Source of the DNA: Symbiodinium sp. CCMP2592
Lineage: Eukaryota > Sar > Dinophyceae > Suessiales > Symbiodiniaceae
Direction of reading: 5' to 3'
Assembly (NCBI GenBank): GCA_905221615.1
Contig: CAJNDT010000125.1
Location: forward strand, 757,501-821,500
DNA length: 64,000 nt
Shown: positions 22,706 through 32,400 of the stretch, one piece after another
Layout: every line of letters starts with the position of its first letter
How positions within the stretch are numbered: position 1 is the stretch's first letter
The notes under the pieces: model-generated
Seen by the model: only the letters and a program-made list of their open reading frames with translations
What the model was told of the DNA's origin: nothing
Databases searched by the model: none
Program-made: the position numbers and the translations under genes

Positions 22706-22926
22706 GTGAGGCCATGACTGAACATATCCTTCACAGCGGGGTCAGTCAATCTTCTTCTCATGAGAGACTCGTTGGCCTAAACCCTAGAAACCCCAGACGC
22801 AAAGTCCCATAAGGCCTCCGAAACCCTATAAACCCTAGACCCGAAACCCCAGAAGCGTTGCACTCTCAATCAAAAAATTCCTAAACTCTACAATTAAACC
22901 AGTGGTCCTAAGCCCGATAAACCCTA

Positions 22927-23046
22927 CTTAGAGGATCAGGGGACTTAGTAAGTAAGGTTATAAGTACCGTAACTGGGGTTATAAGTAATTATAAGTATGG
23001 TTACTTTATTTATAACCCTAGTTACTAAGTGCCATGATCCTTTAAG
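22927..23046. mobile_element. Miniature TIR element, family I
   Basis: Ends diverge somewhat from the family (CTTAGAGGATCAGGGGAC and GTGCCATGATCCTTTAAG), with TA flanks at 22925-22926 and 23047-23048. Confidence 0.75.
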
Positions 23047-23214
23047 TATAGCCCCTACATCCAATTTGTAAACCCCGTAAGCAATATAGGTTCCAAACCC
23101 ACTAAGCCACCCTAACCTATCAGAACCTGCTTGTTTGCAGGTCCCCACAAATCCCAAAATTCGAGTTGATGATAAGAACCTACACTCGATACACTAAAAA
23201 AGTAGTTTATGGTA

Positions 23215-23348
23215 CCCTAAACCCTAAACCCTGAACCCTAAACCCTAAACCCTACCTGTGACTCCAAACCCTACTAAATAGTAGGTTATGACCCCTTAAT
23301 TAGAGGGTCTGACCCTTAAAACGGTAGGTTTTTGGATCCCCAGGTAAA
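23215..23348. repeat. CCCTAAA cluster and family M element
   Basis: Five to six CCCTAAA-type heptamers at 23215-23254 lead into a palindromic element (23257-23348) with CCCTACTAAATAGTAGG and TTAAAACGGTAGG. Copies of family M lie at 40445 and 59073. Confidence 0.65.
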
Positions 23349-23650
23349 CCCAGAAGCCACTTTAAGACTTCGACTGGTAAGCTTCCCCTGACGGGGATCC
23401 CGGGGTTCGCACTGTGTTGGTCGAAGTTTTTTGGGTTTCAGGGTTTATAGACTTGATAGGATTTGGGATTGAGTAGTGATTGAGTTTTAGGTTTTGGGGT
23501 TTCTGGGTTTAGGATTTCGAGCTTGGGGTTTAGGACGTAGGGTAATTTGTTAATTATAGGCTTAAGGATTGAGGGCTTAGTGGTTTTTTGTTGTCCACAT
23601 CTGTTTCAGCGAGCGTTGTCGGATTCGCACTAGGATGCTTGGGTTCGAAA

Positions 23651-23735
23651 TGGGAATTTCCGAAAATTAGGGCTTGTGATAAGGATCCTACTATTTGGGG
23701 TACTATATTAGGGTCCCCTATTGTCGGAAGCCCCC
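23651..23735. mobile_element. Miniature TIR element, family K
   Basis: The ends are GGGAATTTCCGAAAATTAGG and CCTATTGTCGGAAGCCCC. AAAT lies next to both ends. An exon-like segment follows within 40 bp. Confidence 0.75.
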
Positions 23736-23775
23736 AAATCCTCTACCCAAGATTGCCCGCATCTGAACTGCGCAG

Positions 23776-23828
23776 GCTGGACCATCAGGAGAAGGAGAGC
23801 AGTCGCCTCAAAAAGGAACTCGAGGACA
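23776..23828 (+). CDS. Exon-like segment, coiled-coil composition
   Basis: Preceded by TGCGCAG and followed by GCTGTC, a possible GC donor. The frame, open from about 23748, reads LDHQEKESSRLKKELED, a strongly coiled-coil-like peptide. Confidence 0.4.
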
Positions 23829-23927
23829 GCTGTCGCTGTTGTTTTCATTCTTGTGGTATGTTCATGGTTTTTTGAGAAGAAATCGGCTCACGTGCTCGTG
23901 GTGCTGCATGTTTGTGTGTTGTGTGTG

Positions 23928-23930
23928 CGC

Positions 23931-23962
<32 letters not shown>
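23928..23962 (+). repeat. GT microsatellite
   Basis: About 16 GT dinucleotides. Downstream, to 24350, the sequence is T- and G-rich, and hydrophobic ORFs over it reflect composition. Confidence 0.9.
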
Positions 23963-23965
<3 letters not shown>

Positions 23966-24353
23966 TGTGTCTGTGTCTTTGGTTGTGACTGAAGTTGGTT
24001 CGTTGGCGTGTTGTGCATGTGCTTGTTGGATTGCTTGATTGATATTGTTTGCATGACCGTTTGATATGCATTGCTTCTGTGGTTGTGCTGTGTGTGCTTA
24101 TATCAGCGTTGCTTTTTCAAATTTGTTCATTGTATGCGTGGCTCTTTGTGGGTGTGCGTTCTTGTTTTATGTGTGGCTGTTGTTATATGTGGTTGTCGCT
24201 GTTCCTCGTAAGTGTGGGTGAGGTTTGCTTTGTTGTTGTTTTTGTGATTGGGTGCGTTTGTGCTTGTTTCCTTGCTTGCCTACTTGCTTGCTTGCTTATG
24301 TTGTTTTTTGTTGCTGGCGCCTCTCCACTTTACGCGTTTACGATACCGCCAGT

Positions 24354-24375
24354 CCTGCTGCTGCTGCTGCTGCTG

Positions 24376-24417
<42 letters not shown>

Positions 24418-24434
24418 TTACGACTACTACTACG

Positions 24435-24509
<75 letters not shown>

Positions 24510-24512
24510 GCG
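24354..24512 (+). repeat. CTG/CTA trinucleotide array
   Basis: About seven CTG units pass into some 40 CTA/TAC units with rare interruptions (TTACGA). Long ORFs of poly-Leu, poly-Tyr, poly-Thr, poly-Ser and poly-Val exist in every frame and are artefacts. Confidence 0.95.
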
Positions 24513-24614
24513 ATTTCTCTTCCTACTCCTGCACATACTGAAGCCCCAGAGCCCGAAATGCATGCATAAGACCCTATGGGACTCGGGAAGTCCGGAAACC
24601 TGTTCCTCTTCACC

Positions 24615-24679
24615 GGAGGAGGTCAGGAGTAACCTTGCCGAGACTGCAAAAGCCTACGAGGCATCTGCTCGCACCAAAT
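24615..24679 (+). CDS. Exon-like segment, coiled-coil composition
   Basis: Preceded by CACCGGAG. The frame reads EEVRSNLAETAKAYEASART, strongly helical. Its right edge is the left end of a family K element, so any donor may have been displaced or lies inside the element. Confidence 0.35.
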
Positions 24680-24780
24680 GGGAGTTTCCGAAAATTAGGG
24701 GTACCTTATTTTGGATCCTTATAAGAAGGATCTCACTGTTTAGGGTACTATATTAGGGTCCCCTATTTTCGGAAACTCCC
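24680..24780. mobile_element. Miniature TIR element, family K
   Basis: The ends are TGGGAGTTTCCGAAAAT and ATTTTCGGAAACTCCC, with AAA outside both, a 3-bp duplication. Confidence 0.85.
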
Positions 24781-25350
24781 AAAACAAGCATAAGTAATTG
24801 CCAGTGCTATCCCTTGGGGCTACGTATCTTTACTTTACTACACTAGCCCCACCCACGCCCTAGTTAATCATTAAGGCCGGTTTTAAAGATCCACGAATGT
24901 TTCTCCGTAGAGTTCGACAGCGTTATACAGAACTCGATCTTGGTTTTGTACAGCGTGTTACAGAGCTTAATGGGGCTGTTTTTGTGATACAGACACAACT
25001 TGTGACGCCATAATTGCAATGGCTGGTTTGTTTTGTGTCCGGGCGTGGGGGGGGTCAGGGAGGGTTCCGTACTGGGCACCCTTCCGGGATGATCTTACTT
25101 ATAGGTTTTGTGGCTTTCGGATTCAGGGTGTAGGGGATTAGGGTTATAGGTTTGGGGGTGTATGGGTTTAGGGTTGGGGTTCCGGCGGTTCGAGGTTTTG
25201 GGGGTATGTTCGGAGGACTTCGTGTCGAGGTTAGGTGAGTGGGGCTTGGGGCCTTTCTGGGTTTTAGCGTTTAGGGTTCAGAGGGTTCGGGGTTGTGAAG
25301 CCTGTTACTTTTATAGGGCTTATTGAGTCAGCGGAATCAGGGTTCAGGAG
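24781..25350. other. No gene seen
   Basis: A 71-residue minus-strand ORF at 24864-25079 is not recognised. Telomere-like heptamers occur at 25120-25290. Confidence 0.45.
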
Positions 25351-25457
25351 CCCTAAGGGTCCAAGTACCCAAATAGTAGGGTTTCAAGGTCCAAAAACCA
25401 TTAGGAGTATGGATTTTGGGATCTAAAGCCTACTATTGGGTACTTGGACCCTCTGGG
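25351..25457. mobile_element. Miniature TIR element, family B
   Basis: The ends are CCCTAAGGGTCCAAGTACC and GTACTTGGACCCTCTGGG, with GAG outside both ends. Confidence 0.85.
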
Positions 25458-25779
25458 GAGGTTTCCGGGTGTTGGTACTATATAGGCTCATCTCTTCTCT
25501 GGGCATCGTATTATAACTACCTGGACCCTAAGGAACCTACCTTTTTAGAGTTTTCTCATATGATTTCTTTATATAAGTCCTTAAGAAGGTAGGTTACGTG
25601 GGGTTAAGGTGTAGTATACCCTAAACCCTAAAAAACACCCTAAACCGCTATAATATACCCACCCAGCGATGATCTAATCATGAAGCGACCCTGACATTAT
25701 TCTAGTCCGGCTGTCGGGTTTGAGGGGCGACAGTGATCTGAGAGGTCTGGAAGCTTTGTGGGTTGAGGGGTGGCTTATA

Positions 25780-25888
25780 CGGGTGGTTGTCAATATTAGG
25801 CTCCCGTTTTAGATTTGGGTCCTTATAATATTACGGCGCCGAATACTTAGGGTACCCAAACGGCGACCATAATTTCGACAACCACCCA
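25780..25888. mobile_element. Miniature TIR element, family F
   Basis: The ends are CGGGTGGTTGTCAATATTAG and AATTTCGACAACCACCCA, with TA at 25778-25779 and 25889-25890. Copies lie at 36975, 48754, 50185 and 61915. Confidence 0.85.
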
Positions 25889-26041
25889 TAGAAACCTTTT
25901 AAGGTTCCAGGTCTTTACTGTGGGGTTTTGCTTGGCGGATGCGAAACAGTCGTGTTTTTTTTTTTTTTTTTTGCGGGCTTCAGGTTGGTAGTTCAGAGGC
26001 TTTCGTAGAGGGCTGCGGAATTTAGGGTGTTTGTGTTAGTC

Positions 26042-26171
26042 CGAGGGGAAAAGGAGGGACCCTTAATGGGGAACCCTACCCTATAATGGGCTATATAATG
26101 GGTATATAATAGCTATATTAAGGGTATATACCTAGGGGTCCCCATTAAGGGTCCCTCCTTTTACCCTTGGA
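26042..26171. mobile_element. Miniature TIR element, family J
   Basis: Nearly identical to the copy at 15195, including the GGCTATATAATGGGTATATA core. Confidence 0.85.
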
Positions 26172-26469
26172 GTTAGGCCTAGCTCTTCTGTAGGGTGCCC
26201 GGTACTGCACATGTCAACCTTTATGTCGGAAAGCCGCGGAACAGGTAACAGCAGCATCAGGAGCCTAAAGCCCCGTACCCCTAAACCCTACCTAGACCGT
26301 AAAGTACCTACCTGTTTAAGGGCTTAATTATGCCTTATGCAAAAAAGGAAATGATGATAGGGGAACCTTAAAAAGGTAGGTTCTATAGGGTGCCTACCGG
26401 TTCAAGGGCTTGTACAATACAGACATCATAATAGGGAACCGTAAAAGAAACTAGGTTCTTTAGGGTCCA

Positions 26470-26580
26470 CCCTATGGCTCCATGTGCCCATATAGTATAT
26501 ACTTAGACCTTCAAGTACCTGTATAGGGACTCCTTTTTGGCTGAAGTATCTGCTATAAAGGTACATTTGGTTCTTCAGGG
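26470..26580. mobile_element. Miniature TIR element, family D
   Basis: The left end CCCTATGGCTCCATG pairs only loosely with the right end, which has lost the CATGGAGCC motif. This is an older, diverged copy. Family N-like fragments precede it at 26290-26465. Confidence 0.65.
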
Positions 26581-26606
26581 TCCGGTAGACCGTACCACCG
26601 ATCTGT

Positions 26607-26646
26607 GAGAAGGAGCTGAAAGAGCTTGAGCCGACGTGGCAGGACG
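26607..26646 (+). CDS. Exon-like segment, coiled-coil composition
   Basis: The frame reads EKELKELEPTWQD, with GTCATC downstream. The acceptor is uncertain (GTGAG lies across the first codon). Confidence 0.25.
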
Positions 26647-26884
26647 GTCATCTTCAGCTTATGAGTTTATGGCTTTAGGGTTTCGAGGTTTAGGGTTTAG
26701 AGGTTTAGGGTTTATGGGTTCAGTCTTTAGGGGTTATGGGTTTAGGGTTTGTGGGTCCGGTGTTTAGGGTCTAGGGGTTTGGCGTATAGGGTTTGGGTTC
26801 AGGATCGAGTTCTGTTTGAAGATTTACGCGGGTAGGGCTTCGTCCTTGGGGTTTAGGCTTTCTGAAGGCTTATGAACTCTAAGC

Positions 26885-27002
26885 CCCCAAAGGCTCCATG
26901 TACTTTTATAGTAGATACGTATTGCCTTAAAGGGGTCCCTATATAGGTACTTTAAGGCCTAAGTATATACTATATGGCATATGGGTACGTGGAGCCTTAG
27001 GG
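26885..27002. mobile_element. Miniature TIR element, family D
   Basis: The ends are CCCAAAGGCTCCATGTAC and GTACGTGGAGCCTTAGGG. It lies just outside the left 197-bp repeat that brackets the retroelement. Confidence 0.8.
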
Positions 27003-27035
27003 ACCGATGTGTTGTTTGCACCAGGGCGTCCATAC

Positions 27036-27110
27036 CGATTTGCGCTTGCAGTCGATGTAGGTTTCTTGGATGTTTGTTGTTGTTCCTGGCCGTGGTTTCT
27101 CCCCAAGGGT
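27036..27110 (-). CDS. Exon-like segment inside the 197-bp repeat
   Basis: On the minus strand, 25 complete codons (TLGEKPRPGTTTNIQETYID, then CKRKS) lie between CAATTTAG on the 5' side and GTATGG on the 3' side, a canonical AG...GT arrangement. In the right-hand copy of the repeat the same peptide is joined in frame to the retroelement ORF. It may be a host exon or the element's own leader. Confidence 0.4.
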
Positions 27111-27220
27111 CTAAATTGTCTCAGGTAGTACATATATATGTATATACATACTCATTTATCTATGTATGTTTCGGTGGTAAACTTCCTACTTTAAAGTCCT
27201 TCCTTCAAGGCCACAGTGTA

Positions 27221-27233
<13 letters not shown>
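27037..27233 (-). repeat. Left copy of identical 197-bp direct repeat
   Basis: Base for base identical, as far as I can read, to 33116-33312 and in the same orientation. Both end in a TA microsatellite on the right. The copies bracket the retroelement ORFs. Confidence 0.9.
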
Positions 27234-27260
<27 letters not shown>

Positions 27261-27322
27261 GCATTTTCTCGCATTTGGGGCATAGACTCCATGTTGGTTG
27301 CAGCCCTTTGAGCTTGCATTAA

Positions 27323-29461
27323 TTAAGGAGAAGTGAAACGTTGGAGCATTTGAAGGGCGCTGGTCTGAGCAAGCAAACAGGTGCCGTCCCTGTGGTAGCG
27401 GAGCACCCCGGGAAGTGCAGAGACTGCCTGCAAGTCAAGCTCGGCAGACTCATGGACGGCAAGGAGGCTTGCAACACCCAGTAGCGAAAGACGGAGGAAG
27501 AAGCGTACTAAGTCTCCCGCGAAGACAGCTGCGGCAAGTTTGTCAGGGAGTGTATGCAGCTTCTGTTGCGCCGTCAGTGTCCGTCCAAGCGTGGGGAGAC
27601 CCCTGACATCCAAGACAAACGCAACGCCATCAAAAGGCCCTTCAAAGAAAGTGATGGGGCACCCACACCTGATACGGTGAAGGCACTCAGTATGACCGTA
27701 CACGATGACATTGTCACCATCAACAGTGCTCTGACTAGTCCGTTCCTCCGATCGGACCCAGACAATCGTGGAATCAGACTCGAAAAGGTCTGGTTGTCGA
27801 GTGGCGACCGGTGACGTATCGAGCATACTGAGGATGTTGCCAGCGTCACGGAACGAGCACGTCTGCACCTGCCTGTCGGCGGCATGCGGGATCAGCCAAA
27901 GGATCAGGTCCGCGGAACAAAGCCATTCTGCACACGCCTTGAGTCGAGGACACCCCTCCTTGGCGTCGAGGTGGTGTCTCCAAGCAATCACAGTCGCCCG
28001 AAGTCTGTCGGTGGGCGCACACACGCAGGAGAAGGCAGTGCGGACCCTCTGCCAGAGCTCGGCTTCAGTGGCATTCATGAGTCCCCCGTCAAAATCAAGG
28101 AGGTGAAGACAATCCCAGACTTCAGCAACGGGGCATAAATCCTGCGAAGCCGGAAAGGCTCCTGGAAAACGGAGGCAGGGGCCCTCGGCTACGAGCGGAG
28201 GACAGAGGCCTGACTGCTTGTCATCATCCTTGCGGCTGCCAACACCAGGCACTATGTCGCATGAGTGCCCTGTCGCTTGGAGGCTCTCACGACAGGACGC
28301 ACTATAGCGCAAATGCCGACACAACCTGACATTGCTGGCATAGGTCCGTAGGCATGCCTGACATTGACGGCCGGCCAATATCCCTCGACCCTGGGCACGG
28401 CGTCCATGTCGCTTAAACGCATGGACTGCCCAGCTCTGCCTGGACTTAAAGATGCGCTGACACGGCGCGCAACCATGTACCGCATCAGCGTGATCAAGCG
28501 TGGTGCCGTGCAGAAGCGCGCCATGGAGTTTGAGCTGGCGTACGAGTAGGGCATGATGTTGCTGGAGCGCAGCAAGCCTTGCTTCTTGTTGAACAGTGTA
28601 GGCTGCAGCCTTTCGCAGCAAACGCTTCCATCGACCCGGTGCTTCCTGCAGAAGGACGAGCCAGTGCCGCCATGCGACTGTCCAGTCACCGTATTGGACT
28701 CCACCATCTACAGCGTCCCATAGCCAAGCGAGTGAGTCACGCACCGAGGCTAGCCAGCCACCTTCCCAGTGGGCGAGAGCCCAGAGCTGGGGAATGCCAA
28801 GTCTGACAAAGAGAAGAAGGTGCCGCAATCGGTGGATGTGGAGCTGGGCTGGAATGGAAAGGATCCCGACAAAGGCGAGTACCTGGTCTCGACCAGCGTG
28901 CAGAGCAGTGTCGAAATCCCATGTGGGTCTGCACATGTGGCATGCCATAAGTTCCTGTGCCGAACTGACAGCGGACAAGACCTTGGGACCCGGCAGAGGC
29001 CAAGTGCCGGCTCCGTGCAGGAGTACAGACAAAACAAGTGACGTGAAGAGGCTTGCCTTTGCTGTCACCGGCACGGCCGGGGATCCGAAGACCTGTCTCT
29101 TGCGTTTTTGAGAAGCCTCATGGGCCTGCGCGGCACGCGCCCGGATTTCACGAGAAAGATCCCCAGCACAGTGAAGTATCCCTCCAAGGTGTTTGTAACT
29201 GGTGACGAGCCGAATCTTAGCCTCCGGCCACAGAGCAGCAGGGATAGGCAAGACTGGATCTTTGTCTCGGAAGAGTGCGGCCCGGACCTTCTGAGAGTCC
29301 TTACCAGTAGGCACGAGGATGAGCTCAGTTTTACCACGCTCTAAGTTGGGGAGCATGGCTCTTGACAAGCAGGCATCGAGCAAGACGCCGGAGGCAATGC
29401 GTGCCTTCTCGACAATGCCAGCTGCAGAGTCGGACATCAGCATCAGAGCAAGGTCATCCAT
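27323..29461 (-). CDS. Retroelement reverse transcriptase C-terminal half
   Basis: This 712-residue frame opens with the RT motif C, read as ATWMDDLALML when the codons upstream of the first Met are included. The two Asp residues are the polymerase catalytic pair. It continues through the thumb and connection (SYKHLGGILH) into a long C-terminal region. Two zinc-finger-like motifs follow: CAPCQRIFKSRQSWAVHAF with a further KRH (C-x2-C-x12-H-x4-H), and CQACLRTYASNVRLCRH (C-x2-C-x12-H). These probably bind nucleic acid. It is the second half of a single polyprotein: the in-frame codons before its Met run back to a stop at 29492-29494, while the upstream ORF ends at 29476 in another frame, an overlap of about 18 bases. 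Confidence 0.85.
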   Translation of the reverse strand: MDDLALMLMSDSAAGIVEKARIASGVLLDACLSRAMLPNLERGKTELILVPTGKDSQKVRAALFRDKDPVLPIPAALWPEAKIRLVTSYKHLGGILHCAGDLSREIRARAAQAHEASQKRKRQVFGSPAVPVTAKASLFTSLVLSVLLHGAGTWPLPGPKVLSAVSSAQELMACHMCRPTWDFDTALHAGRDQVLAFVGILSIPAQLHIHRLRHLLLFVRLGIPQLWALAHWEGGWLASVRDSLAWLWDAVDGGVQYGDWTVAWRHWLVLLQEAPGRWKRLLRKAAAYTVQQEARLAALQQHHALLVRQLKLHGALLHGTTLDHADAVHGCAPCQRIFKSRQSWAVHAFKRHGRRAQGRGILAGRQCQACLRTYASNVRLCRHLRYSASCRESLQATGHSCDIVPGVGSRKDDDKQSGLCPPLVAEGPCLRFPGAFPASQDLCPVAEVWDCLHLLDFDGGLMNATEAELWQRVRTAFSCVCAPTDRLRATVIAWRHHLDAKEGCPRLKACAEWLCSADLILWLIPHAADRQVQTCSFRDAGNILSMLDTSPVATRQPDLFESDSTIVWVRSEERTSQSTVDGDNVIVYGHTECLHRIRCGCPITFFEGPFDGVAFVLDVRGLPTLGRTLTAQQKLHTLPDKLAAAVFAGDLVRFFLRLSLLGVASLLAVHESAELDLQAVSALPGVLRYHRDGTCLLAQTSALQMLQRFTSP

Positions 29462-29475
29462 CCATGTGGCATCTG

Positions 29476-32400
29476 TCAGATCGACCTGCTCTCAGTAGAT
29501 CCTGCTGCACTGGCTGGTCGGTCAAAAATGCAGTCCCGCATGGAGGTGGTGAAGGGGAGTTGCGTGCAGCAGCCTTTGCACTTTAGCTCTTGAGTGAGGT
29601 CGGCGAGGACCTGCGAAAAGAGAAACGAGAAGATGACGTCTGCACAGTTATCTCCTGGTCGGCTACCTATTCCTGTGCGAATCAGTGTTTGACCCGACCT
29701 GAACCTGAACCAGGTAGCATCAAGGATTTCAGTCATGGATGCCGCCAGCCACGGCGATGCACCACTCTCTGCGAAGATCGACTGTTCCTTCAAGTGTCTA
29801 TGAAGGGAGTGCATGACTCCCGGAGGGAGTTTAACAGTCGCCGCAATGTGAGCGACCGTGCTGTCATCAACCGTCGTGCCTGTAAGCAGAGGCCGACAGA
29901 CACGATAAAAGGCCTCTTGGAGGTCAAGAAAGAGGACAGCGAATGACACTCTGTGCTTCTTTGCGGCTGTGATGAACATGCGGACTGAATGTGAGACTGC
30001 CGTGACGGGGCAGGCGGGTAGCCCGCCGAGTTGCAGAGGCGATGCCACCGAGGCGAGTGGTGGCACACACCTAGCTCTGAAGAGTCGATGAAAGGCTTTT
30101 CCCGTTGTGGCTGAGATGAGCAGACCTCGATGGGATGAGCAGAGCGCCGGCGAGCTCTTGCCTTTCCAAGCAGCCTGCAGGCTCCCTCCTTTGAACTGGA
30201 CCGGCTCCGAAATCCTGAAGCTCGTCTTGAGCAGGATGGGGTACAGGGCAGATGATGCATCAGCGGCAGCAAAGTGGAGAACTTCTCCCGGAATGAGGTC
30301 CAGTCCAGCTGAGCGTCCGGTGGCTGTGGCACGGAGTGCCGTCTCAAGCTCAATCCTCGTCGGCAGCTCAGATCGGCAAATGTCGAGGGCGTCTAGATCC
30401 CTCGCGAGCTGTTGACGCATGCAGCTGGTGGCGAGTTCATGGGGAGTGACTCTTTGCCCATCTTCTATCCCAGCGAAGTGGTCAATCCAGGCATCCTCAA
30501 CCTCCTCAGGTGTGGTTGCAGGAAGTCCATCTGAGCGGAGGACGAGTGGGAGGCCGTTTCGCGTCTTGGCACGCCTCTTGGGTGGGCCCAGGATAGGCTT
30601 GAGTCGTCGGACTGCCTCCGCAGGGGGACAGCGGGTGGCAAGCTCCGCTGTGTCGACAATGTGCCGTACAGTATCTTGGCGTATGGACTGCCGAAGGGCT
30701 CGCTTGGTCGCCTTGAGCTGTGCAGCGAGGTCACCAATGCGCCGATGTTGCGAGGCGACAGCGAAGAGCGAGGAGATTTCGCACGCCACAAAGCCTCTCC
30801 TCCACGCCCTGAACGGTGCTCTGAGCATAGCATGACAGATGAAGTCACGTAGTCTGACAACCTGTCTGCGGAGCCAGACCCTGCGTTGTCTCAACTGCCA
30901 AGTGTGGGTCCCAAAGTGCGATGAGCGGCAGTGTCCCCTTCGGTTGGGGAACGTCTCGGTTAGGGCGTCCTGTAGATAGGCTTCCAGTTGTGCCCAGTGT
31001 CGATGGACGTTCACACACCAGGGCACTTTCGGCGCGTTGCGCCAGATGTCAGCCAATGCCTCCTGCCCGCTCTGTGTACCAATGGCTGCACGATCGACTT
31101 GGAGACCTGTACGGGCAGTACGCTGCATGGCACCTGCCTGTGCATAGACCTCCAGCTGTGGGGCAAAGTGGTCAGTGTGGCCCTGCCCCCAATCGAGCTC
31201 GTACTGCACACAAGAAGCTCCCGGCGCAACGCGCCAGGAGATCGGGAGCAAAATGTAATCGATGCGTGATGACGAAGCTCCACTTGGTGAGACCCAAGTA
31301 ATGGAGGAGCCACTGTGAACTTCTGGGAAAGTAGAGGGAATCCAGAGATCCTGTGAGTGCAAGATTCGGAGAAGACCCTCCGGCACGCCGCCCTGTCCCG
31401 GGATGGTCAGTGTCCCTGCGCGGTGTGGGATAGGCTGCGTAAAGTGGGTATTTAAATCACCCATGAGGACTACTTCGTGTGTTTGTCCGAATTGCTGGAG
31501 GCGGTCATGCAGGTTGGCCCACCAGACGGCTCGTTGTGGATCGCTGGTAGTGGGCGCGTGCACACAGACAAACAAAACCTTAGCTCCCCCCCTAGAGAAC
31601 CTTACAAAGAGCGTCCTAGGGTCGGCGAAGGGAACCAGAAAGTCATTTGGGTCGAAGAAGAGGTCAACCGACCCCTCGCCTGTGAATGGCAGAAGACGGC
31701 TGAACCAACACTCTACCCCATAGTTGCCCGCCGAGTCCTTGCCCGAGCAGAAGCGTAGGTGGGTTCTTGAGCTGATCGTCTCGGAAGCTGCGACTCGCGT
31801 TTCTTGCAGACACGCAACATGAATGCCGAGGTCATCAAGTTGCTCCCTGAGAAAAGCAGCCCGGCCCTTGAAGCCCTCCTGGCATGGCGTATTCTCTCCG
31901 GTGTCCGCGAGGGTTTGGACATTGACCGTAAGAAGCCGCAGTAAGAGAAGGCGACCTTTCTGCCCGGGTCTCTTGCCCTCGGGGTCCCCGTATCCAAACC
32001 ATTGCTTTGCCTCAACTTCAGAAGGGGGCAGGGCGTCTGTAAAGCGGTCCCGATCAGCGAGAGAGGACCCGGTGGCAGTAGGCCAAAGGTGTGGCGCTCG
32101 GGCGGTTTCGAAGACGAGCCACCACCATTGGACCGTGCCGTCCTGTATGGCCTGTGCAGTGATCCGCTGAGCAATACAGAGTGGGGTGGGAGTAGCACAT
32201 TTCAGGAAGTGTTTGGCAAGCGAGTCAGCCAGCTCATTGCAAGGGTGTCCCTGATGGGACTGAACGTGATGAATGCGACCCCGAAAGGCCGTCTGCACGG
32301 AGCAAAGGAGCTGCAACAGGGCTCTGGCAGCCGAAGCGAGCCCCTCGGCGGGTTGGAAACCCCATGCTCCATTGGCTTGTTGAAGTGCGACAAGGCAGTC

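Noticed and set aside
24049-24756. 235-codon ORF with poly-leucine tract
   Set aside because: It depends on the CTG/CTA array, and every frame on both strands is open there.
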